DNA of 23,164 nt from contig DBFBGR010000010.1 in NCBI GenBank assembly GCA_048201935.1, positions 1-23,164 of the forward strand, written 5' to 3'. Made by a program: the position numbers and the translations under genes. Positions 13,225-19,640 of this stretch are shown here, piece by piece (the stretch's first letter is position 1; each line of letters opens with the position of its first letter). The notes beneath the pieces were generated by a model. That model was not told the origin of the DNA and made no database searches. It was given only the letters and a program-made list of their open reading frames with translations. The DNA is from MGBC124762 sp048201935. Its GTDB lineage: Bacteria; Bacillota; Clostridia; Oscillospirales; Oscillospiraceae.

Positions 13225-14673
13225 TCACTTCACCCGAAGGCTCGGCTCCACCACCCGGGCCGCCATACACGCGGCCTCCGCCCGGGTCAGGGTGCCCTCC
13301 GGGGCGAAGGACCCGGCGTCGTCCACGCCGTTGAGGACCCCCGCCTCATAGAGGGCGTAGACCCCCGCGTTCTCCTCTGTCCGGAGCAGGTCGGGCAGAG
13401 CGTCCACCGTTTTGACCCGCTCCAGCTCCCCTGCCGTCTCGGCCAGGGCACGGGCGAAGGTCAGGCGGGTGACAGGCCCCTCCCCGGGCACGTCGGCGGC
13501 CAGGGCCTCCATAGCGGGCCAGTCCACGCCCGGATCGGTGGGGTGAAAGGCAGGCTTTGGCGGGTCACGGAGGAGCTCCAAAGTGTAGAGCCCGTCCCGC
13601 CACCAGGCGTCCCCCCACTGTGTACCCCAATCCTCCGGGGCCTTCGAGGGGAACCATTGGAAGCTGCGCCCGGTCTGGGTCCCGTATACCCGCAGGGCCA
13701 AGGTCAGGCACTCCGGGGCGGTGAGGGTCTGGCCGGGGGCGAAAGCGGTCTCAGACACGCCCACCATCAGTCCCCAGCCGGCGCAGGCGGCCACGCCGGG
13801 AGAAAACCAGTCCCCGGCGGCTATGTCCTCAAACCGGGGCTGGGCCTGGCCCAGCAGAGCGTCCAGCTCCACGGCGGAATAGGTCTTTTGGACCAGATAG
13901 CCCTGGGCGGCGGCCCGGTCGTAGATGTCGTAGGCCGCCAGGGTGACGGTGTCCTCCGGGGTGTACCAAAGGGCCAAAGCGCCGGGGTAGACGAATCTGT
14001 TGTCTTGGATCGCCTGGGAAAATTCCTCCAACAGCACGCCCTCAGTGGGCAGTTCGGCGGAGGAGAGATAGATCTGCCGGCCGCTGTCCCCGCCGGCGGT
14101 AAGACGGTATTTGCCCAGGGCAGTGGCGCCGGCGGGCCAGCGGGTCACCCAGGTACCTATGGTGTTGGGTTCGCTCTGGGCCGTCACCGTCCAGGTCACG
14201 CCGTCGGTGGTGGTGACGCTCTGGTAGACGCTATCGCCCCAGCTCTCCTCCCCGGCGTCCACCCCCACGCCGGTGTTGAAGCGCACCACCCGGACGCCCT
14301 GGGCGCCATTTTCATCAGCGGAGAGGACCCGCACAGGCGTGGGCTGGGCATTTTCCAGCGCGGCGGCCACCTCCTGGACGGAGTAGTCCCGCTCGAAGGA
14401 AAAGTCCTGGGCCCAGCGGTCCCGGGCCCGGACCCGCAGGCCGCCGTTCGGCAAAGGCTCCACCATGGTGGTGCAATAGTAGATAAGCCCCTTCTCCTGG
14501 GCGCTCTGGCCCAGCCCGGGAAGCTCCGCGTAGCTGCCTCCGCCGTCGGCGGAGATATACAGCGTCCCCAAAAGGTCCACGTACCAGATGATGGGCTCGG
14601 GCTCCTCCGCCCCGGCCCACAGCGGCAAGCAAAGGCACAGGGCCGTCAGCAGAGCAAGGATGCGTTTTCTCAT
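13225..14673 (-). CDS. Exported SLH-domain protein of unknown function
   Basis: A 482-residue protein with a signal peptide (MRKRILALLTALCLCLPLWAG) and a unique region of about 255 residues that starts with a short repeat-like segment, IIWYVDLLGTLYISADGGGSY. Three S-layer-homology segments follow: about 279-330 (RFEDIAAGDWFSPGV), a degenerate middle one (about 350-415) and 424-474 ending GTLTRAEAACMAARVV. The C-terminus closely resembles that of the leucine-rich-repeat protein at 7457-9919, so the two share an anchoring module. Its ATG overlaps the pyk stop (ATGA), with GGTGGAG upstream inside pyk, so it is translationally coupled to pyruvate kinase. No enzymatic motif was recognised in the unique region. 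Confidence 0.82.
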   Translation of the reverse strand: MRKRILALLTALCLCLPLWAGAEEPEPIIWYVDLLGTLYISADGGGSYAELPGLGQSAQEKGLIYYCTTMVEPLPNGGLRVRARDRWAQDFSFERDYSVQEVAAALENAQPTPVRVLSADENGAQGVRVVRFNTGVGVDAGEESWGDSVYQSVTTTDGVTWTVTAQSEPNTIGTWVTRWPAGATALGKYRLTAGGDSGRQIYLSSAELPTEGVLLEEFSQAIQDNRFVYPGALALWYTPEDTVTLAAYDIYDRAAAQGYLVQKTYSAVELDALLGQAQPRFEDIAAGDWFSPGVAACAGWGLMVGVSETAFAPGQTLTAPECLTLALRVYGTQTGRSFQWFPSKAPEDWGTQWGDAWWRDGLYTLELLRDPPKPAFHPTDPGVDWPAMEALAADVPGEGPVTRLTFARALAETAGELERVKTVDALPDLLRTEENAGVYALYEAGVLNGVDDAGSFAPEGTLTRAEAACMAARVVEPSLRVK

Positions 14674-16082
14674 ATGGTCTCCACCTTGATGAGGTTGGTG
14701 GTGCCCGACAGGCCGTTGGTGATGCCGCCGGTAATGATGACCTCGTCACCGCTTTGGAGCTTCAGGGCCTCCTTGACGATCTTCTTGGCGGTGAAGAACA
14801 AAATATCGGTGCTGGGCACCTCCTCGCACATCTGGGGCTGGACGGCCCAGTAGAGGGCCAGCATCCGCCAGGTGCGCTCGTTGGTGGTCAGGCCCACGAT
14901 GTCCGTGGGCGGGCGGAAGCGGGAGATCATCCGCACCGTCATGCCCGACAGCGAGCAGGCCACGATGGCCTTGGCCTTGATGTTGATGGCCATGGTGCAC
15001 GTGGCGTGGGAGATGGCGTCCACGGAGTTTTCAAAGGGGAACTCCGCCGCCCAAAAGCGCTTGTTGTAGTTGATGCTCCGCTCGGTCTCCTCCACGATCT
15101 TGGCCATGGTGGCCACGGCCTCCACCGGGTGCGCGCCCGCGGCGGTCTCGCCCGAGAGCATCACCGCCCCGGTGCCGTCATAAACAGCGTTGGCCACGTC
15201 GGAGATCTCCGCCCGGGTGGGCCGGATGGAGTGGATCATGGACTCCAGCATCTCGGTGGCGGTGATGGACAGCTTGCCCTGGACCCGGCACGCGGAGATG
15301 AGGTCCTTCTGGATGGCGGGCAGCCGCTCGAAGGGCACCTCCACGCCCAGGTCGCCCCGGGCTACCATTACGCCGTCGCACACGTCGCAAATTTCCTCGA
15401 TGTTGTCGATGCCCGACTGGTTCTCGATCTTGGCGATGATGCCGATGTGCTGACTGGTGTGCTGGGACAAAAAGTCCTTCACGTCCAGGATGTCCTGGGC
15501 CCGGGAGACGAAGGAGCAGGCGATGTAGTCGATCTCGTTCTCCACGCCCAGCAGCAGATCGGCCTTGTCCTGCTCGCTTAAGTACACCTGGTTCATGACC
15601 TTGTTGGGGAAGGACATGGACTTATTGTTGGACAGCTCCCCGCCCACCAGCACGGTGCACCGGGCCTCGTCGTCGGTGAGCTCGTTGACCTCAAAGATCA
15701 CAAGGCCGTTGTTGAGCAAGATCTTGTCCCCCACGGCGAGGTCCCGGACAAGGCCGGGATAGCTGACGCTGACCCAGCCCTGGTTGCCCACGATGTCCTG
15801 GGTGGTGAAGGTAAAGGGGTCGCCCTCGTTCAAAAATATCTTGCCGTTTTCAAAGGTGCGGATGCGGTACTCCGGGCCCTTGGTGTCCAGCAAAATGGCG
15901 ATGGGCAGGCCCAGCTTTTGGCGGACCTTTTTCACCAAGTCCATCTTCCAGCGCTGCTCTTCGTGGGTGCCGTGGGAAAAATTGAGCCGGGCCACGTTCA
16001 TCCCCGCCAGGCACATCTTTTCTAAAGTTTCCTCGTTATCACAGGCCGGGCCGATGGTGCAGATGATCTTTGTTTTACGCAC
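14670..16082 (-). CDS. pyk: Pyruvate kinase
   Basis: Glycolytic enzyme that converts PEP and ADP to pyruvate and ATP, 470 residues, without the extra C-terminal PEP-utiliser-like domain of Bacillus enzymes. Family landmarks: KIICTIGPA at the N-terminus, NVARLNFSHG (substrate/ATP-site Arg and Asn), LDTKGPE, the catalytic lysine stretch IAKIEN, the Mg2+ segment MVARGDLGVE, TATEMLESM and RPTRAEISDVANAV with MLSGETA. The start is taken as GTG at 16082, giving MRKTKIICTIG, with GGGGAG eight bases upstream. An ATG 28 codons further up (16166) would precede the promoter and is rejected. It is transcribed from a clear promoter at 16120-16148. Its stop overlaps the start of an exported SLH protein. 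Confidence 0.96.
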   Translation of the reverse strand: MRKTKIICTIGPACDNEETLEKMCLAGMNVARLNFSHGTHEEQRWKMDLVKKVRQKLGLPIAILLDTKGPEYRIRTFENGKIFLNEGDPFTFTTQDIVGNQGWVSVSYPGLVRDLAVGDKILLNNGLVIFEVNELTDDEARCTVLVGGELSNNKSMSFPNKVMNQVYLSEQDKADLLLGVENEIDYIACSFVSRAQDILDVKDFLSQHTSQHIGIIAKIENQSGIDNIEEICDVCDGVMVARGDLGVEVPFERLPAIQKDLISACRVQGKLSITATEMLESMIHSIRPTRAEISDVANAVYDGTGAVMLSGETAAGAHPVEAVATMAKIVEETERSINYNKRFWAAEFPFENSVDAISHATCTMAINIKAKAIVACSLSGMTVRMISRFRPPTDIVGLTTNERTWRMLALYWAVQPQMCEEVPSTDILFFTAKKIVKEALKLQSGDEVIITGGITNGLSGTTNLIKVETI

Positions 16083-16119
16083 AGGTCCTTCTCCCCTTCC
16101 ATGGATTAGCTTATCTGGG

Positions 16120-16148
16120 ATTATAGCACGGCCCGTGGTCCCTTGTAA
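16120..16148 (-). promoter_or_regulatory. pyk promoter
   Basis: Read on the - strand, TTACAA (16148-16143), a 17-base spacer and TATAAT (16125-16120) with an upstream TGC (extended -10). It lies 37 bases before the GTG start of pyk and directly after the terminator of the metal operon. Confidence 0.82.
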
Positions 16149-16159
16149 AGCCTTCAGAC

Positions 16160-16190
16160 AAACCAAAACGCCGCCGGTGGACCCGGCGGC
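16160..16190 (-). terminator. Terminator of the metal-export operon
   Basis: An 8-bp GC stem, GCCGCCGG (16170-16177) with CCGGCGGC (16183-16190), loop of five. On the - strand it is followed by GTTTTGGTTTG. It lies 17 bases after the stop of the P-type ATPase gene. Confidence 0.78.
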
Positions 16191-16206
16191 ATTTGGCTAA
16201 GTTTTC

Positions 16207-18087
16207 TTATTTGGGCGCGTTCAGACAGCGCATGGCGTTCAAAACGGCGATTACCATGACCCCTACGTCGGCAAAGATGGCCAGCCACATATTGGCCACG
16301 CCCAACGCACCCAGCACCAGACACAGGGCCTTGACCCCCAGGGCGAAAACGATGTTTTGGTAGACGACGCCCAGGCATTTTCTCGCCATGCGGATGGCCA
16401 GGGCCAGCTTGGCCGGGTCGTCGTCCATGAGCACCACATCGGCGGCTTCGATGGCAGCGTCGGAGCCCAGCGCGCCCATGGCTACGCCCACGTCGGCCCG
16501 GCTGAGCACCGGTGCGTCGTTGACGCCGTCGCCCACAAAGGCCAGCCGGCCGTTCCGGTCCCGGGCCTCCAGCAGCTCCTCCACCCGGCACACCTTGTCC
16601 GCCGGAAGCAGGCCGCTGTACACCTCGTCCAGCCCCAGCTCCCCGGCCACGGCTTGGGCGATGGCGGCGTTGTCGCCGGTGAGCATGACGGTCTTGTCCA
16701 CCCCCGCGGCCCGGAGGTCGTCCAGGGCCTCTTTGGCTGCGGGCTTTACCTGGTCGGCGATGAGGATATGTCCGGCGTAGGCTCCATCCACCGCCACATG
16801 GACGATGGTCCCCACCCCGGAGCAGGGAATATAGTCCACGCCCTGGGCCTCCATGAGCTTGCCGTTTCCCACGGCTACGGCGTGGCCGTCCACGGTGGCG
16901 GTGAGGCCCTGGCCGCTCACGTCTTGGATGTCCGTGACCCGGGAGCGGTCCAGCTCCTTACCGCAGGCCCTTTGCAGACTCTTGCTGATGGGGTGAGCCG
17001 AGGCGCACTCGGCCAGGGCGGCGTACTCGATGAGCTGGTCGTCGGTAAAGGGACTGTGGTGGACGCCGGTGACGGCGAAGTCGCCCAAGGTCAACGTACC
17101 CGTCTTATCAAAGACCACCGTGTCCACCTTGGACAGGGTCTCCAGGTAATTGGAGCCCTTCACCAGCACCCCGGCCCGGCTGGCTCCGCCCAACCCGGCA
17201 AAGAAGCTCAGGGGGATGGAGATGACCAGGGCGCAGGGGCAGGAGATGACCAGAAACGTCAGCGCCCGGTAGAGCCACACGCCCCATTGGGCCGTCATAC
17301 CAAGGGCCATCTGGCCCAAGGGCGGCAACAGGAATAGCGCCAGCGCCGCGGCGCAGACCGCCGGGGTATACACCCGGGCGAACTTGGAGATGAAGTCCTC
17401 CGACCGGGACTTTTTGCTGGAGGCGTTTTCCACCAGGTCCAAAATTTTGCTGACGGTGGACTGGCCAAATTCCTTGGTGGTCCGGACACGCAGCACCCCG
17501 GTGAGGTTGACGCAGCCGCTGACCACCTCGTCCCCCTCCCCTACCTCTCTGGGCAGGGATTCCCCGGTGAGGGCGGCGGTGTTCAGCGTGGAGCTGCCCG
17601 CCGTCACCACGCCGTCGATGGGCACCTTCTCTCCGGGCTGGACCACGATGACCGTGCCCACGGCCACCTCCTCCGGGTCCACCTGGACCAGGGTCCCCTC
17701 CCGTTCCACATTGGCGTAGTCGGGCCGGATGTCCATGAGCTGGGCGATGTTCTTCCTGGACCGGCCCACGGCGTAGGATTGGAACCACTCGCCGATCTGG
17801 TAGAAGAGCATGACGGCGATGGCCTCCAAATAATCGCCGCTGCGGCTGTATACCGCCAGGGCAAAGGCCCCCACGGTGGCCACCGCCATGAGGAAGTTTT
17901 CGTCAAAGACCTGGCCCCGGACGATGCCCCGCAGGGCCTTCCAGAGGATGTCGTAACCGATGAGGAGATAGGGGACCAGGTATAGAGCGAACCTGGCCCA
18001 GCCCTCCACTGGAACGAACTGCAAGACGACCAGCAACGCCGCCGTCAGCACGATGCGCCCCAGGGTCTTTTTCTGCTTGCGGGTCAT
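16207..18087 (-). CDS. P1B-type heavy-metal exporting ATPase (Zn/Cd/Pb)
   Basis: A 626-residue membrane pump that exports soft divalent metals at the cost of ATP. Motifs: TGES (174-177, actuator), CPC in the sixth membrane helix (283-285), the phosphorylated Asp327 in DKTGT, the nucleotide-site His-Pro at 365-366 and GDGVNDAP (519-526). Lys586 and Asp607 (FADVG) in the last two helices match the P1B-2 (ZntA/CadA) pattern rather than copper pumps. The usual N-terminal metal-binding domain is absent: the protein starts directly with the first membrane helices after MTRKQKK. A separate HMA protein two genes upstream could supply that function. The start codon overlaps the methyltransferase stop (ATGA). 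Expression is probably metal-induced through the ArsR gene of the same operon. Confidence 0.94.
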   Translation of the reverse strand: MTRKQKKTLGRIVLTAALLVVLQFVPVEGWARFALYLVPYLLIGYDILWKALRGIVRGQVFDENFLMAVATVGAFALAVYSRSGDYLEAIAVMLFYQIGEWFQSYAVGRSRKNIAQLMDIRPDYANVEREGTLVQVDPEEVAVGTVIVVQPGEKVPIDGVVTAGSSTLNTAALTGESLPREVGEGDEVVSGCVNLTGVLRVRTTKEFGQSTVSKILDLVENASSKKSRSEDFISKFARVYTPAVCAAALALFLLPPLGQMALGMTAQWGVWLYRALTFLVISCPCALVISIPLSFFAGLGGASRAGVLVKGSNYLETLSKVDTVVFDKTGTLTLGDFAVTGVHHSPFTDDQLIEYAALAECASAHPISKSLQRACGKELDRSRVTDIQDVSGQGLTATVDGHAVAVGNGKLMEAQGVDYIPCSGVGTIVHVAVDGAYAGHILIADQVKPAAKEALDDLRAAGVDKTVMLTGDNAAIAQAVAGELGLDEVYSGLLPADKVCRVEELLEARDRNGRLAFVGDGVNDAPVLSRADVGVAMGALGSDAAIEAADVVLMDDDPAKLALAIRMARKCLGVVYQNIVFALGVKALCLVLGALGVANMWLAIFADVGVMVIAVLNAMRCLNAPK

Positions 18088-18704
18088 ACGTCCCCACTCC
18101 TTTCCATCACCGCGACGCCCTCGCTCACCCGGCCCTGGATGACCTCCAGCGTCACCGGTCCCAGCCCAAGGCCCTCCAAAAAGGCCCGGTAGGTCTCGGG
18201 GGTAAAGGCGTGCTCATAGTGAAAGCCCACGCCCTGATAAATTTTGATCATGGCCCCGGCGGCGGCCCACGCCTGTCCCTGAAGATAGGTAGGCAGGATC
18301 AGCCGCCCGCCCACACGGGTCACCCGCCACAGCTCCCGGACCGCCCTTTCCGGCTGGGGCAGCAGGTGAAGGACATTGGCGGCAATGGCTACGTCGAAGC
18401 TCTCGTTGGCTAAGTCCAGGGCGGTAACGTCCCCCAGAGCAAAGGCGATGTTGTTCGCCCCTGCCCGGCGGGCCTTGGCCGCCGCCCGGTCCAACATGGG
18501 CTGGGAGAGGTCGGTACACAGGACCGAGGCCGCCTTTTCCGCCGCCGCCAGGGAGAACTCCCCGGTCCCGGCGGCGCAGTCCAGCACTCTGGCCCCCTGG
18601 GGGATCAATTCAGTCACCCGCCGAACTGCCTGACGGTTCACCCGGCGGTTGGTCTGCTCCGCCAGGTCGTAAAACCGGGCCCAACGGTCCCAAAAGCTCC
18701 CCAT
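18084..18704 (-). CDS. Class I SAM-dependent methyltransferase in metal operon
   Basis: A 206-residue UbiE-like methyltransferase. Motif I is RVLDCAAGTGEF (about 39-50). Asp65 in LCTDLSQPM is the expected ribose-binding acid. Then come FALGDVTALDL, ANVLHLLPQPERAVREL and the post-motif RVTRVGGRLILPTYL. The N-terminus FWDRWARFYDL is typical of the family. It lacks the set of conserved cysteines of arsenite methyltransferase ArsM: only two cysteines, both in the SAM fold, are visible. Its substrate is therefore unknown. The start is taken as ATG at 18704, two bases after the HMA gene stop; a TTG two codons earlier (18710) would overlap that stop. The end overlaps the ATPase start. Operon membership suggests a role in metal or metalloid handling, which is inference. 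Confidence 0.86.
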   Translation of the reverse strand: MGSFWDRWARFYDLAEQTNRRVNRQAVRRVTELIPQGARVLDCAAGTGEFSLAAAEKAASVLCTDLSQPMLDRAAAKARRAGANNIAFALGDVTALDLANESFDVAIAANVLHLLPQPERAVRELWRVTRVGGRLILPTYLQGQAWAAAGAMIKIYQGVGFHYEHAFTPETYRAFLEGLGLGPVTLEVIQGRVSEGVAVMERSGDV

Positions 18705-18706
18705 GC

Positions 18707-18925
18707 TCAAAAGTCGATGGAGCAGTCGGGCTCTACCTTGCGGCAGGCTCGCAGCACCCGGTGCATGGTCTCCATAGGATCGCTGCCCTCGGCAAACTCC
18801 ACGCTCATCTTCTGGGTCATAAAGTTCACGCTGGCGGCGGCCACGCCCTCGGTCTTGGCGGCGGCCTCCTCCATCTTCAGTGCGCAGGCGGCGCAGTCCA
18901 CCTCAATGGGATAGGTCTTTTTCAT
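18707..18925 (-). CDS. Small HMA-domain metal-binding protein
   Basis: A 72-residue cytosolic heavy-metal-associated domain: one ferredoxin-like fold with the CxxC motif DCAAC (Cys11, Cys14) after the first strand YPIEV. The second half is VAAASVNFMTQKMSVEF, as in the detached N-terminal domains of CadA/ZntA pumps. The start is ATG at 18925 with AAGGAGGT seven bases upstream; eleven open codons before it lack their own ribosome site. It probably passes metal to, or regulates, the pump encoded two genes downstream, which has no metal-binding domain of its own. An extra Cys pair near the C-terminus (RACRKVEPDC) could contribute to binding. Confidence 0.9.
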   Translation of the reverse strand: MKKTYPIEVDCAACALKMEEAAAKTEGVAAASVNFMTQKMSVEFAEGSDPMETMHRVLRACRKVEPDCSIDF

Positions 18926-18975
18926 GGGAAGTACCTCCTTGAAACTATGGGCTGTCACGTTCGCAGTGGGCCCGC

Positions 18976-19038
18976 TTTCGCCGGTTCTTTCGCCGTCCTT
19001 GGCAAAATGCCGCTGGCTGCGCCAGCCTGTTTTTGCCG
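18976..19038. repeat. Compound hairpin element in the arsR-HMA gap
   Basis: In the 157-base gap between the repressor gene and the HMA gene, CTTTCGCCG occurs twice (18976-18984 and 18988-18996). It is followed by a nested inverted repeat: outer arms GGCAAAA (19002-19008) / TTTTGCC (19032-19038) and inner arms GCTGGC (19013-19018) / GCCAGC (19022-19027). No U tract follows on the - strand. It may be a dispersed intergenic repeat or a processing hairpin that sets different levels for repressor and pump. Confidence 0.55.
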
Positions 19039-19082
19039 TGCGGTCGGCTCCAAGCCCGGCGGCGTGCCTATGCTCACGCTTC

Positions 19083-19430
19083 TTATTCCTCCACGTGCTC
19101 TAGCCCTTGGTCCATGATGGTCTTCACGTGGCCGTCGGCCAGGGCATAAAACACGGTTTTCCCCTCACGGCGATAGCGCACCAGCTTACTGGCCTTCAAG
19201 GCCCGGAGCTGATGGCTCACCGCCGACTGGGTCACCCCCAGCAGCTGGGCCAGGTCGTAGACGCACATCTCGCTCAGCGACAGGATATACAGCAGCTTCA
19301 CCCTCGTGGAGTCGCCAAAAATTTTGAACAGCTCCGCCAGGTCGTAGAGCACCTCGTCCTCGGGCAGCTCCTCCTTCACCTTGCTCACCAGGTCCTCGTG
19401 GGCGTGCAGATACTCGGTGCTGTCGTCCAT
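19083..19430 (-). CDS. ArsR/SmtB-family metal-responsive repressor
   Basis: A 115-residue winged-helix repressor that leaves DNA when metal is bound. The core is LFKIFGDSTRVKLLYIL (34-50), then the recognition helix LLGVTQSAVSHQLRALKASKLV (63-84) and the wing RREGKTVFYAL. The alpha-3 cysteine stretch is reduced to EMCVYDL (one Cys, Cys56) where CadC has ELCVCDL. By contrast the C-terminal alpha-5 site is complete: Asp99, His101, His112 and Glu115 have exactly the spacing of the SmtB/CzrA zinc site. A zinc (or cobalt) sensor is therefore more likely than a cadmium/lead sensor. The start is ATG at 19430 with GGAGGA six bases upstream; an earlier ATG at 19454 lies in the operator. It is the first gene of the metal operon and probably autoregulated. 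Confidence 0.93.
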   Translation of the reverse strand: MDDSTEYLHAHEDLVSKVKEELPEDEVLYDLAELFKIFGDSTRVKLLYILSLSEMCVYDLAQLLGVTQSAVSHQLRALKASKLVRYRREGKTVFYALADGHVKTIMDQGLEHVEE

Positions 19431-19450
19431 GGTCTGTCCTCCTCTCAAAA

Positions 19451-19474
19451 ACATATGAGCATTTGTTCATGTGT
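19451..19474. promoter_or_regulatory. Candidate ArsR/SmtB operator
   Basis: Imperfect 12+12 dyad: the two arms (19451-19462 and 19463-19474) agree at nine of twelve positions, and its core ATGAGCA-TT-TGTTCAT matches at six of seven. This is the ATGAACA/TGTTCAT type seen at SmtB/CadC operators. It spans the expected transcription start of the perfect promoter just upstream. Confidence 0.75.
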
Positions 19475-19475
19475 T

Positions 19476-19504
19476 ATTATATTCACTTCCCTCCCCATTG
19501 TCAA
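19476..19504 (-). promoter_or_regulatory. Consensus promoter of the metal operon
   Basis: Read on the - strand: TTGACA (19504-19499), 17 bases, TATAAT (19481-19476). Both hexamers are a perfect match to the sigma-A consensus with ideal spacing. The operator dyad begins two bases downstream of the -10. Confidence 0.92.
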
Positions 19505-19514
19505 CCCCTCCAGG

Positions 19515-19548
19515 CAAAAAACCTGACGGCCCCGCCAAGGGCCGTCAG
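19515..19548 (-). terminator. Second terminator of the M60 protein gene
   Basis: Perfect 10-bp stem CTGACGGCCC (19523-19532) / GGGCCGTCAG (19539-19548), followed on the - strand by a run of Ts (19521-19515 region). It separates the large surface-protein gene from the metal-operon promoter. Confidence 0.87.
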
Positions 19549-19593
19549 AGCAATGGGGGCAGGACCGTTCTCATTCGTATGCCCCGTTTGGGC

Positions 19594-19624
19594 AAAAAGA
19601 GAGGGACGCTTGCGCGTCCCTCTC
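19594..19624 (-). terminator. First terminator of the M60 protein gene
   Basis: Perfect 11-bp stem GAGAGGGACGC (19599-19609) / GCGTCCCTCTC (19614-19624) with a 4-base loop, followed on the - strand by five Ts (19598-19594). It starts 17 bases after the stop codon and forms a tandem pair with the hairpin at 19523-19548. Confidence 0.9.
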
Positions 19625-19640
19625 CATCGGTGCGGGTGTA

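Noticed and set aside
13183..14853. 556-codon + strand open frame opposite the SLH protein and the end of pyk
   Set aside because: It runs across the terminator hairpin and two real genes. It is Gly/Pro/Arg-rich with no motif.
15140..15185. Asp to Gly change in the pyruvate kinase GTD-x-x-MLSGE stretch (here GTGAVMLSGE)
   Set aside because: This position varies among clostridial pyruvate kinases and all main catalytic segments are intact, so it is not evidence of an altered enzyme.
16083..16166. N-terminal extension of pyruvate kinase starting at ATG 16166
   Set aside because: The stretch contains the TTACAA-17-TATAAT promoter and the ribosome site. Homologues begin at the MRKTKIICTIG segment.
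18084..18704. Arsenite methyltransferase (ArsM) annotation
   Set aside because: The protein is about 206 residues with only two cysteines, both within the SAM fold. ArsM needs a set of three or four conserved cysteines and a C-terminal extension.
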